Below, in pieces: positions 1 to 9,016 of a stretch of DNA of 64,000 bases; the first letter of the stretch is position 1; every line of letters begins with the position of its first letter. This DNA is from Heminiphilus faecis (GTDB taxonomy: Bacteria; Bacteroidota; Bacteroidia; Bacteroidales; Muribaculaceae), in assembly GCF_008728965.1 (NCBI RefSeq), contig NZ_VSMC01000015.1, positions 1 to 64,000 on the forward strand, written 5' to 3'. The notes beneath the pieces are model-generated. The model did not search any database and was not told where the DNA came from. It saw only the letters and a list, made by a program, of their open reading frames with translations. Made by a program: the position numbers and the translations under genes.

Positions 1-2
1 GA

Positions 3-57
3 GAATCGCCAATACGTTCATGGTATAATAGTTTTATAATGAACGCTTTGGCGATTC
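3..57. terminator. Long two-part hairpin, probable terminator
   Basis: GAATCGCCAA (3-12) pairs perfectly with TTGGCGATTC (48-57), and inside it CGTTCAT (15-21) pairs with ATGAACG (39-45). The 3' side runs into a T-rich stretch. It probably ends transcription of a gene left of the window, since no gene starts before position 184. Confidence 0.55.
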
Positions 58-183
58 ATTTGTATTTGATAATTCGTTATATTAACTTAAGTTTCAACTA
101 CTTCTGTAATTTTTACCGAATCATTGTATTATTGCATGTGTGATTATTTTTGCAGATACAATGTTTTTCTTAAATTTATGCAG

Positions 184-1686
184 ATGAGAACAGTAACACT
201 TGTAAAGCCCATTATGGGTATCGTAATGGTTCTGTTAGCAATTGCTCTTTTTGGCTGTCAGAACCAAGTAGAGGAGCCGTTGTTTACCGAATCAAATCAG
301 ATGGCAGATATGCCATTGAGCCGTTCAACCTTTGGAGAACTTCCTTTTCTTCAAGGTGCAGATTTATCGTATGTAAATGAGCTACAAGATGGAGGGGTAA
401 ATTACACCAAGGATGGTAGCTCGGTGGATCCGTATAATCTCATTAAGAGTTACGGAGCGAATCTTGTTCGTGTACGTCTTTGGCATAACCCTACATGGAC
501 CAAGTATTCAACTCTATCAGACGTAAAGCGTAGTATTCGCAGGGCTAAGAATGAAGGTTTGAATGTCCTGTTAGATTTTCATTATTCAGATGCTTGGACA
601 GATCCACAAACAAACATAGTTCCTGAAGCATGGCGTCCCGTCGTTAAATATTCAGATATACTTGCAGACTCGGTTTATAACTATACTTATCGCATTCTCG
701 AACACTTGAATGAGACTAATCTGCTTCCAGAACTGGTTCAGATTGGTAATGAGACCAACAATTCAATAATGGTAGCGGACAATGCAGATCTTATACCCAC
801 TAACTATGTTAGGAACACAAAACTTTTCAATGCCGGTTTGCAGGCGGTAGCCGATTTCAATTGGAATAATGGGAAAAGCATAAAGACGGTTCTTCATGTT
901 GCTATGAATCCAAATGACGCAATGTTCTGGGTCGCAAGCCATAAAAAATATGGATTAAAGGAATTTGATATGCTTGGAGTCTCATATTATCCCCAATGGC
1001 AGGACTATACACCAGCTCAATTAGGTGAGTTCGCATCAAATCTGTATTCTGCTTATGGTATAAGGCTCTTTGTTGCAGAGACAGGGCATATATGGACTCG
1101 TGCATGGAATGATCAGAATATTAATCTCATGAGTAAAATGTGTATGGGATATCCTGATACACCATGCCCTCAACTGCAAAAAGACTATATAATCGAAATA
1201 AAAGAAGCTTTGCTTGCTAACGGAGGGGCTGGATATTGTGTTTGGGAACCGTTTTGGGTGTCAGCTGATAATCAAACTCTTTGGGGTGTCGGCTCAAATT
1301 GGGAAAATGTAGCATTTTTTGATTTCAATAATAGCTTGTTCCCTCACTGTGGCATTGAAGCTTACGGAGATTTCAACGTTAAGGTTACTTTTGAGGTTAA
1401 TATGTGGAATGCAGGAAGTGATGCCAAAGGCTATATTACAGGTGATTTTACTGATGATGGCTTTGGCAATTGGCAGATAATCCCGATGAAGCAAGCATCC
1501 GAAGGGTCTTCAGTATATTATTTTGATACATATCTATGTAGGAATCAAACAGGGAAATATTATTTCCTTTCTGATTCCACTTGGACGAGTCAAGAATATA
1601 TCGGAGGCTATCAGCAAGATCGATATTACGATGTTAACACCTCGGACAAATGGCAAAAATTCGCTAAAAATTTTGGAGAGGAATAG
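184..1686 (+). CDS. GH53 endo-beta-1,4-galactanase lipoprotein with C-terminal extra domain
   Basis: Predicted to cut beta-1,4-galactan side chains (arabinogalactan, pectic galactan) at the cell surface. The ATG at 184 is chosen because it opens a lipoprotein signal (MRTVTLVKP, hydrophobic core, then LFGC), whereas the longer frame from 124 adds 20 Cys/Tyr-rich residues with no signal logic. The GH53 barrel starts near residue 50 with GADLSYV. The general acid/base is Glu190 in QIGNETNN and the nucleophile Glu299 in VAETGH. After the barrel, roughly residues 400-500 form a separate beta-rich region starting VTFEVNM that resembles a starch-binding-type or SusE-like module; its ligand is unknown. 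It lies upstream of the hybrid regulator and is followed by a terminator, so it is its own transcription unit. A second GH53 sits in the main operon at 12356. Family call is strong; the C-terminal module is a guess. Confidence 0.9.
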   Translation: MRTVTLVKPIMGIVMVLLAIALFGCQNQVEEPLFTESNQMADMPLSRSTFGELPFLQGADLSYVNELQDGGVNYTKDGSSVDPYNLIKSYGANLVRVRLWHNPTWTKYSTLSDVKRSIRRAKNEGLNVLLDFHYSDAWTDPQTNIVPEAWRPVVKYSDILADSVYNYTYRILEHLNETNLLPELVQIGNETNNSIMVADNADLIPTNYVRNTKLFNAGLQAVADFNWNNGKSIKTVLHVAMNPNDAMFWVASHKKYGLKEFDMLGVSYYPQWQDYTPAQLGEFASNLYSAYGIRLFVAETGHIWTRAWNDQNINLMSKMCMGYPDTPCPQLQKDYIIEIKEALLANGGAGYCVWEPFWVSADNQTLWGVGSNWENVAFFDFNNSLFPHCGIEAYGDFNVKVTFEVNMWNAGSDAKGYITGDFTDDGFGNWQIIPMKQASEGSSVYYFDTYLCRNQTGKYYFLSDSTWTSQEYIGGYQQDRYYDVNTSDKWQKFAKNFGEE

Positions 1687-1714
1687 CTATATAACGTAAC
1701 TCAAAAATAATAGT

Positions 1715-1771
1715 ATCCCCCTTCTTAGCCATACTGCAATATAGCAGAAAGCGGACAGAAGGGGGATTTTT
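1715..1771 (+). terminator. Rho-independent terminator after GH53
   Basis: ATCCCCCTTCT (1715-1725) pairs with AGAAGGGGGAT (1757-1767), an 11-bp stem followed by a T-run. It separates the first GH53 gene from the regulator. Confidence 0.8.
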
Positions 1772-1786
1772 CTTATTGAAGTCCGA

Positions 1787-1808
1787 TTTGTTGCATTGAA
1801 TGTCCGAT
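1787..1808 (+). promoter_or_regulatory. Candidate regulator-binding site upstream of the hybrid regulator
   Basis: TTTGTTGCAT, 4 nt, TGTCCGAT. The same bipartite 18 fixed bases with identical spacing recur at 5860-5881 upstream of susC. A further half copy, GTCCGAT, sits at 1781-1787. It ends 51 nt before a TAATTTTG -7 element. Read as an operator of the hybrid regulator (inference). Confidence 0.5.
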
Positions 1809-1859
1809 TTATGATAGCGTACTGCTCTAATTTATTAAGCCTACTGCCTTAAAAATTAG

Positions 1860-1867
1860 TAATTTTG
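1860..1867 (+). promoter_or_regulatory. -7 element TAATTTTG of the regulator gene
   Basis: Matches the Bacteroidota -7 consensus TAnnTTTG. No TTG is found at the expected -33 distance, which fits a promoter that needs an activator. The ATG of the regulator is 24 nt downstream. Confidence 0.45.
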
Positions 1868-1891
1868 CATTATTAAATATATTCAGAAAAC

Positions 1892-4800
1892 ATGGCTATC
1901 AAAAACCTTAAATTTAAATTGCATAGGCTGGCTGTCCTAATAGTGATTGCCTGTATATCGCATTATGTATCATCTGCGCCACAATTGCCAGAACCGGAAT
2001 TGTCGTGGAAGAATGTTGCTGTAGATGGTAAAAAGACTGCTGTATTCAGTCTTTTTAATGACAGCCGGGGTATTATGTGGCTTGGGACTAATAGAGGGTT
2101 ATATTTTTATGATGGAGTTACCACACATTCTGTTGGCGAAAACGAATTGTTCGGCACGCAAATATATTCTATAGTCGAAAAAGATAACAGTCTGTTTTTG
2201 GGAAGTAACAATGGATTGCTTGTGTATGATTATTCTACAGGGACAGTAAAGCATCATCCGTCAACCAATCCAAAAGAAATTCGGTCTTTGCTACTTGCTG
2301 ATGATGGACTTTGGATAGGGAGTCTAAATGGAGTGTTTCGGCTGAATTTGTCGAACAATGAGCTTACTGATCTCTCTTCAGGTCTCCCACATAAATCAGT
2401 GTACTCATTATTACGAGATAGCCGTGGAATTTTCTATGTCGGAACATACAATGGGCTTGCCAGATGGGACAACCAATCAGGAACATTTCATCCCGTAAAA
2501 GTTAAGATCGACAAATCAATGTCTGGCTCTCTTTTCGTCAACTGCCTTCTTGAATCTGAAGATGGAGAAAGTATCTATATCGGTGGTGAAGGTTTTTTAT
2601 ACAAATACACTCCTTCCAGTGAAAGCTGGAATAAAATTATTGATGTTGGGAATAACAATGTTAAAAGTCTGACAAAAGGTAATAATGGACATGTACTGAT
2701 CGGCACAGACAATGGAGTATTTGATATGTTCAATGATACCATTCGACATTATCGCCATGATTCAAGACATGAGTTAAGTCTGGCTGACAATGAAATATGG
2801 TGTATTTACGCGGATTTACAACATAATATATGGACAGGACATGAACGGGGATTTTCAGTAGCTTCAAATTCTACATATATTAGGACTATAAAACTTAGTG
2901 TCTTGGCAAATTCTGGGGAGGGAAACGAAATACATGTAATTCATCGTGACAGCAAAAGTAATTTATGGTTGGCCGGGACTAATGGTGCCATCAAGTTGTC
3001 AGATAACTCAAAACCGTGTTGGTATCGTCATTCAGATATGTCTAATTCATTATCTCACAACCGCGTCCGCTCTATTCTTGAAGATAATGAAAATCGGATA
3101 TGGCTTGCTACCGATGCGGGCATAAACAAATTTAATGAGGAAACGAATAATTTTGATGTATTTCGCATAATAGATGAGAACGGGGAGCATAATTCAAATT
3201 GGGTCTATGCTTTGATTGAGGATGGTGAATATTTTTGGACTGGGAGTTTTCTTAACGGACTTCATTCAATCAGTAAATCTAAATTAAATGATAAAGGCGG
3301 CATTATCATCTCTGATTACTCTTTGAACGCAGAAACAGAGTTTCCGGATGGCAAGGCCTTGTCAAATAATCTCGTAAATAATATAATAAAAGACAGTATA
3401 GGCAATATATGGATACTCTTGTTTCGCGACAATGTGCTTACAAAATTTAATCCTGACACAAAAGTCTTTAAACGCTTTGATATTTTCAATTTAACAGAAG
3501 GGGGGTATCCCACGAATATATCTATTGATAGACAAGGACGTATTTGGTGTGCATATAAGGGAGGTGTGATCATTTTCAATAAAAATGACAACTATGATAT
3601 AATAAAATTCCCTTATACCAACAGCGATGAGACTATTTTGGCTCTCGGACAAGTAGGAGATGGAATGTGGGTATCGACTCAAAGTAACGTATGGAGTATT
3701 GACGGTCATTCGTTAAATACCACTCTTTTACCTATCCCTCAAAAATCATATACCGCAGTTTACGAAGATACCGTAAGCAATAAAGTTTTCCTTGGCGGCA
3801 CTGATGAAATTCTTGAGGTTGACAAATCTATTATAGATAATGGATTTGATTTTAAGTCGATAAAGATGATATTGAATGATAGAGGTGCAGGGCTTCTAAA
3901 CCTGTCTGACATAGAAGGCGGCTGTACGAAACTTAAAATTCCGTATGGCGGGAGCTTTACACTTGTAGTAAGCACATTGAATTATTCACCTGAATCCGTA
4001 CAGCGTTATATGTACAAACTTACAGAATCGCCTGACGATACTGTTGGTGAATGGATTGTAATGCCGGAAGGATCGAACAGCATCTCGTTTTCCGATTTGA
4101 AAATGGGGGACTATACTCTTTTGGTGAAAACCGTAGGTTCTCCCATAAGTCCAGTTGCAATTCCAATAACTGTCAATCCTCCATTGCTGATGTCTTGGTG
4201 GGCAATATGTGTTTACATTCTGGTTGCCTTCCTCATCGTCTATTGGATTATATGGTTCACTCGCAAGCGTAACCTCCGCTCTTTCCGTGAACAAGAACGT
4301 CAGGCGGCTTTGGAGAATGTTGAAAAAAAGCTGACTTTCCTTTCAACTATCTCACACGATTTGAAAACACCACTTTCTATGATTCTTGGACCAGTCAGCC
4401 TCATGAAAGAGAAAGCCAAAGATGCCGAAAGTAAAAAGAGTCTTGAAGCCATATATGATAATGCAGTTCGCTTGAACAATATGATTCATCGGACACTTGA
4501 ACTGCAACACCTTGAGGATACGGATGAAAATCTACTTATCATATCAACTTTTGATGTAGTAGAGTTCTGTAAAGGTGTGTTTGAAGTTTTTCAAGAGAAC
4601 AATCCTCAAAAGAAATTCATATTCCATTCATCATGCACTCAATTACTGATAGAGGCTGATGCCGTAAAGTTTGAATCTGTGATCACTAATCTTTTGTCAA
4701 ATGCCTGTAAGTATTCTGATGATGGTGCTACTATTTCATTAGGTATCAGTTCCCATGACAACGAAGTTGAAATCGTGGTTTCTGATGATGGCATAGGTAT

Positions 4801-5824
4801 TGCCGATATAGACCAATCCCTTGTATTTCAACGTATGTTCCGTGCTCCATCAACATCAAAATTACACGAAGGTACAGGACTCGGTTTGTATCTTATAAAG
4901 AAATATCTGGAATTAATGAAGGGCAACATCAACCTCTACAGTAAGGAAGGACAGGGGACCTCTTTTGTCGTGACTTTGCCACTTTCTGAAAAGGCTTTGC
5001 CAATTTCAACTAAAAATAATTCCAATGAGGATAGTAATAAGGCAAAAGTTTTGGTAGTAGAAGATAATCTCCAGATTTCTTCGTTCATCACGGAAGTCCT
5101 GAAGAATGATTATATATGCCTTGTGGCAGAGAATGGTCGTGCCGGACTCGCCATTGCCGCATCATTTTTGCCCGACCTTATTATTGCTGATGAGATGATG
5201 CCGATAATGAGCGGACTTGAGATGGTCAAACGAATGAAACAACATCCACGCCTATCATCAACACCCATAATCATGCTCACTGCTAAATCTGACAATAAGA
5301 CTGAGTATGAAAGTATAAAGTTAGGTATCGATGTGTTTATGACAAAGCCATTCGAGCCTACGGCACTGCTTGGACGCATAAAACAATTATTGAAATCGAG
5401 AACAGATATAAAAGAAAAAGTTAGAATAGAAACCATAACAGAAGCTGAAGCCAAACCAATAGAAGCTGAATCTATTAATGAGAAATCTCTTGCAAAGATT
5501 GCGAAGATTATAGAAGATAATATATCAGACCCGGACTTGAATGTCAACCTGCTTTGTGAAAAAAGCGGTATCCCCAATAAACAACTGTATCGTCTGATAA
5601 AGAAATATATCGGTACTGCCCCATTGGATTATATCAGGAGTGTTAGGTTACAGAAAGCGGCTGTGCTTCTAAGTCAGCATAGATTTACAGTGTCTGAAAT
5701 CAGCTATATGGTAGGATTCAAATCCCCCTCCTATTTTGCGAAATGTTTTCAAAATCAGTTTGGTATCAAGCCAAGCCTGTACCAATCAGATGATGAGTCA
5801 ATAGGCAAAAAACAAGACAATTAA
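1892..5824 (+). CDS. Hybrid two-component system sensor/regulator (HTCS) of the galactan PUL
   Basis: A single 1310-residue protein that senses an oligosaccharide in the periplasm and activates PUL transcription. In order: signal peptide (1-29); two beta-propellers built from 'regulator propeller' repeats (about 40-720, recurring DSRGIMWLGT-type blades); a Y_Y_Y domain (about 700-790); a membrane helix near 800-820 (WWAICVYILVAFLIVYW); histidine kinase with phospho-acceptor His822 in ISHDLKTP and ATPase N/G boxes NLLSNACKYS, DDGIGIAD and GTGLGLYL; receiver domain with phospho-acceptor Asp1100 in IIADEMMP; and a C-terminal AraC-type DNA-binding domain ending SPSYFAKCFQNQFG. All catalytic residues looked for are intact. 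Its position just before susC and the shared upstream motif make susC and its own gene the likely targets. The ligand (galacto-oligosaccharide) is inferred from the neighbours. Confidence 0.95.
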   Translation: MAIKNLKFKLHRLAVLIVIACISHYVSSAPQLPEPELSWKNVAVDGKKTAVFSLFNDSRGIMWLGTNRGLYFYDGVTTHSVGENELFGTQIYSIVEKDNSLFLGSNNGLLVYDYSTGTVKHHPSTNPKEIRSLLLADDGLWIGSLNGVFRLNLSNNELTDLSSGLPHKSVYSLLRDSRGIFYVGTYNGLARWDNQSGTFHPVKVKIDKSMSGSLFVNCLLESEDGESIYIGGEGFLYKYTPSSESWNKIIDVGNNNVKSLTKGNNGHVLIGTDNGVFDMFNDTIRHYRHDSRHELSLADNEIWCIYADLQHNIWTGHERGFSVASNSTYIRTIKLSVLANSGEGNEIHVIHRDSKSNLWLAGTNGAIKLSDNSKPCWYRHSDMSNSLSHNRVRSILEDNENRIWLATDAGINKFNEETNNFDVFRIIDENGEHNSNWVYALIEDGEYFWTGSFLNGLHSISKSKLNDKGGIIISDYSLNAETEFPDGKALSNNLVNNIIKDSIGNIWILLFRDNVLTKFNPDTKVFKRFDIFNLTEGGYPTNISIDRQGRIWCAYKGGVIIFNKNDNYDIIKFPYTNSDETILALGQVGDGMWVSTQSNVWSIDGHSLNTTLLPIPQKSYTAVYEDTVSNKVFLGGTDEILEVDKSIIDNGFDFKSIKMILNDRGAGLLNLSDIEGGCTKLKIPYGGSFTLVVSTLNYSPESVQRYMYKLTESPDDTVGEWIVMPEGSNSISFSDLKMGDYTLLVKTVGSPISPVAIPITVNPPLLMSWWAICVYILVAFLIVYWIIWFTRKRNLRSFREQERQAALENVEKKLTFLSTISHDLKTPLSMILGPVSLMKEKAKDAESKKSLEAIYDNAVRLNNMIHRTLELQHLEDTDENLLIISTFDVVEFCKGVFEVFQENNPQKKFIFHSSCTQLLIEADAVKFESVITNLLSNACKYSDDGATISLGISSHDNEVEIVVSDDGIGIADIDQSLVFQRMFRAPSTSKLHEGTGLGLYLIKKYLELMKGNINLYSKEGQGTSFVVTLPLSEKALPISTKNNSNEDSNKAKVLVVEDNLQISSFITEVLKNDYICLVAENGRAGLAIAASFLPDLIIADEMMPIMSGLEMVKRMKQHPRLSSTPIIMLTAKSDNKTEYESIKLGIDVFMTKPFEPTALLGRIKQLLKSRTDIKEKVRIETITEAEAKPIEAESINEKSLAKIAKIIEDNISDPDLNVNLLCEKSGIPNKQLYRLIKKYIGTAPLDYIRSVRLQKAAVLLSQHRFTVSEISYMVGFKSPSYFAKCFQNQFGIKPSLYQSDDESIGKKQDN

Positions 5825-5859
5825 ACGCATTTTGCCCTTTTTCTTGTTGTCAAGTCTTG

Positions 5860-5881
5860 TTTGTTGCATCATTTGTCCGAT
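5860..5881 (+). promoter_or_regulatory. Candidate regulator-binding site upstream of susC
   Basis: Second copy of TTTGTTGCAT, 4 nt, TGTCCGAT (first copy 1787-1808). It ends 29 nt before a TAATTTTG -7 element, 22 bp (about two helical turns) closer than at the regulator promoter. Confidence 0.5.
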
Positions 5882-5910
5882 AATTGAGAGTCCTGCATCT
5901 ATCAATATTG

Positions 5911-5918
5911 TAATTTTG
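5911..5918 (+). promoter_or_regulatory. -7 element TAATTTTG of the susC operon
   Basis: Same -7 octamer as at 1860. No TTG lies at the -33 distance. It implies an untranslated leader of roughly 110 nt before the susC ATG. Confidence 0.45.
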
Positions 5919-6036
5919 TAAACGACAACAGGTACATATTGATTAGGTAGAAAAGATTGTTTTTAAGTTTTAGAAATGGCTAATACCATTTGACCACCTT
6001 AAATATTTTCAAATTAAACAACAATACGCATTTCTA

Positions 6037-9006
6037 ATGGACAAAGCAATCGGCCATGTCGAAATAAGGAGTTGGTTATTGGGAATACTGTTCTCAATTC
6101 TCCTTATACCAGTTTCGGCTTATGCCCAAATTCAAAGGACAGTTACTGGTACTGTCATTGATGAAACCGGGGAGCCTCTTATCGGCGCAACGGTTAAAGT
6201 TGTAGGTGAGCCAATAGGTGCTTCCACCGATTTTGACGGATACTATGTCCTTAAAGTGCCTGCAACAGCGAAACAACTCGCATTTTCATATGTGGGTTAC
6301 AACAATCTCGTGGTTGATATTACGTCAAATGTCATTGATGTGACAATGAAACCTAACAGCGAGGTTCTTGACGAAGTTGTTGTAATCGGTTATGGTGTCC
6401 GTAAAAAGGATGATCTTACCGGGTCTGTTTCAACCGTAAGTGAGAAAGACTTCAATAAAGGTATGATTTCATCACCGGAAGAGCTTGTAAACGGAAAAAT
6501 TGCCGGTGTGCAGATTGTGAATGGCGGCGGTTCTCCAACATCCGGTTCAACAATCCGAGTCCGAGGCGGTGCATCTCTTAATGCGTCAAATGACCCTCTT
6601 ATTGTATTAGATGGTGTACCAATGGAGGTCGGCGGTTCTGTAAGTGGAAGTGGAAACTTTCTGAGTCTTATTAACCCCAATGATATTGAGAGTATGACCA
6701 TTCTAAAAGATGCGTCATCTACTGCAATTTACGGTTCAAGAGCATCTAATGGTGTCATCATCATCACTACTAAGAAAGGAAAAGGTGATGGTATAAAGGT
6801 TTCATTCCAGACAACCAATTCTCTTTCTACCAAGACCAAGACTTCTGATATGCTCTCTACCGATGAGTTTATCGGAATTGTAAATGAACTTGGTACAGAG
6901 CGCCAGAAGTCTCTTCTCGGCAATAGCCGTACTAATTGGAATGATCAAATATATCAGACTGCATTCGGAACAGATAATAACCTTAGCGTTTCAGGGCGAG
7001 CTGCTTCGTGGTTGCCTTTCCGTGTTTCGGCCGGAGCATATTATCAAGATGGTATATTAAAGACCGATAATGCAAAGCGTTTTACCGGTAATCTCAATCT
7101 TACACCATCATTCTTCCACGATGAACTTCGTTTTCAGTTCAGTCTTAAAGGTACATATTCAAAGAACCGTTTTGCAGATACTGACGCGATATGGGGCGGA
7201 GCAACTCTCAATCCTACAATTCCTGTATATTCCGGTAAAGATGCTTTCGGTGGATATAATGAGGCTGTGGATGTAAATGGAATACCGGTTACAGGAGCTC
7301 TTGCCAATGCTCTTGGACGACTGAATCAATATAAATCGACATCAGATGTATATCGCGTCATCGGTAATATTGATGTGGACTGGAACATTCGATGGGTGAA
7401 AGGCTTGAGACTTCACGCAACCGGTGGTTACGACTGGTCAAAAGGGGAAGGGCATATATATGTCCCCAAAGAGGCTATATCATATTATACAACAGGCGGA
7501 CGAGATTACAAGTATGGTCCTCAGAAGAACTATAACCGGCTTCTGACTGTTTATGCTAACTATAACCGTGATTTTGATGCAATCAACTCAAATATTGATG
7601 CAACATTCGGTTATGATTACCAATATTGGAAATATACAACTCCGTTCTATGCAATATTAAATGCCGATGGTGTGCAGCAATCAACTTCGGCCGCAACGGA
7701 TCAGAGGCACTCGCTCATATCGTATTATGGTCGTTTGAACTATACGTTAATGAATCGCTATCTCTTGACTGCTACTGTGCGTCGGGATGGTTCGTCACGT
7801 TTTTCTAAAGATAACCGATGGGGAACGTTCCCGTCCGTGGCTCTCGCATGGCGTATCTCACAGGAAAACTTCTTTGAACCTCTTCGCGGTTGGGTTAATG
7901 ATTTGAAGCTAAGAGCCTCGTATGGTGTTACCGGGCAGCAGGACGGTATCACAAACTATGGCTATATCCCGGTTTATACTCCAGGTCTTGACGGCGCACA
8001 ATATCTTTTTGGCGGTAATCCTGTCTATACATATCGTCCTGAAGCCTATAACCCTGATCTGAAATGGGAAACGACTAAGTCTTGGAACTATGGAGTTGAT
8101 ATAGCACTCCTTGAAAATAGATTTACATTCTCCGCAGATTACTATACCCGCAAAACCGAGAATCTTCTTGCTACAGTCCCGGTACCGGCCGGAACAAATT
8201 TTGATAAACTAATGCTGGAAAATGTTGGCAATGTTGATTCAAAAGGACTTGAACTCGCTCTGACAGCTCATCTTATAAGCAATAAAGACTGGTCGTGGGA
8301 TGTGACTGCAAATGCAGCATGGCAACAGGTCCGTATTAAGAATTTGACTTTGACCCCCGGAGCTCCAAGTCCTGATACAGAAGTTGGACCTTGGATTGAT
8401 GCCTATCAGATGCAGGTATTCTCTACCGATTATGCACCATATTCGTTCTATCTTTATAAACAACTTTACGACCAAGAAACTGGCAGACCGATAGAAGGAC
8501 TTTATGCAGACCTTGATGGTGACGGACAGATAACCAACAATGACAGATACCACAGCCATTCACCCGCTCCTGATTGGATCCTTGGGCTTTCCACTCAGCT
8601 TAGATACAAGAAATGGTCTTTATCAACCTCTTTAAGAGCCAACCTCGGAGGTTATATATTCAATGGAATGGCTATGAATACCGGTGCTTGGGAAACTATG
8701 AGCTACAATGATTATCAGCTGAATAATCTCAATCGCAGTTTTCTTGACACTCGTTTTACCCGTCGTCAATTCCTTAGCGATTATTATCTTGAGAACGCAT
8801 CATTCCTTAAAATGGATAATCTCCAACTCGCATATGATTTCGGTCAGATTTACAAAGGCATGAATCTCCATGTTTCAGCTATGGTTCAAAATGTATTCAC
8901 AATAACCAAATATAAGGGTGTGGATCCGGAATCAAGCAACGGAGTTGACACTGCTGTTTATCCTCGTCCCCGAACATATTCAGTAACTATCGGTCTCAAT
9001 TTCTAA
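6037..9006 (+). CDS. SusC-like TonB-dependent outer-membrane transporter (galactan PUL)
   Basis: Imports oligosaccharides across the outer membrane using TonB energy, in complex with the SusD encoded 10 bp downstream. The 989-residue protein has a signal peptide ending SAYAQ near residue 31, a carboxypeptidase-regulatory-like domain (about 36-110: VTGTVIDETGEPLIGATV), the SusC hallmark LDEVVVIGYG, a plug domain (about 120-240, with VRGGASLNASNDPLIVLDG and ASSTAIYGSRASNGVI), and a long beta-barrel ending in the terminal-Phe strand TYSVTIGLNF. It is shorter in the barrel than many SusC proteins but shows no break. First gene of the susC-susD-susE-GH53-GH2 operon. Confidence 0.95.
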   Translation: MDKAIGHVEIRSWLLGILFSILLIPVSAYAQIQRTVTGTVIDETGEPLIGATVKVVGEPIGASTDFDGYYVLKVPATAKQLAFSYVGYNNLVVDITSNVIDVTMKPNSEVLDEVVVIGYGVRKKDDLTGSVSTVSEKDFNKGMISSPEELVNGKIAGVQIVNGGGSPTSGSTIRVRGGASLNASNDPLIVLDGVPMEVGGSVSGSGNFLSLINPNDIESMTILKDASSTAIYGSRASNGVIIITTKKGKGDGIKVSFQTTNSLSTKTKTSDMLSTDEFIGIVNELGTERQKSLLGNSRTNWNDQIYQTAFGTDNNLSVSGRAASWLPFRVSAGAYYQDGILKTDNAKRFTGNLNLTPSFFHDELRFQFSLKGTYSKNRFADTDAIWGGATLNPTIPVYSGKDAFGGYNEAVDVNGIPVTGALANALGRLNQYKSTSDVYRVIGNIDVDWNIRWVKGLRLHATGGYDWSKGEGHIYVPKEAISYYTTGGRDYKYGPQKNYNRLLTVYANYNRDFDAINSNIDATFGYDYQYWKYTTPFYAILNADGVQQSTSAATDQRHSLISYYGRLNYTLMNRYLLTATVRRDGSSRFSKDNRWGTFPSVALAWRISQENFFEPLRGWVNDLKLRASYGVTGQQDGITNYGYIPVYTPGLDGAQYLFGGNPVYTYRPEAYNPDLKWETTKSWNYGVDIALLENRFTFSADYYTRKTENLLATVPVPAGTNFDKLMLENVGNVDSKGLELALTAHLISNKDWSWDVTANAAWQQVRIKNLTLTPGAPSPDTEVGPWIDAYQMQVFSTDYAPYSFYLYKQLYDQETGRPIEGLYADLDGDGQITNNDRYHSHSPAPDWILGLSTQLRYKKWSLSTSLRANLGGYIFNGMAMNTGAWETMSYNDYQLNNLNRSFLDTRFTRRQFLSDYYLENASFLKMDNLQLAYDFGQIYKGMNLHVSAMVQNVFTITKYKGVDPESSNGVDTAVYPRPRTYSVTIGLNF

Positions 9007-9016
9007 TATAACAACA

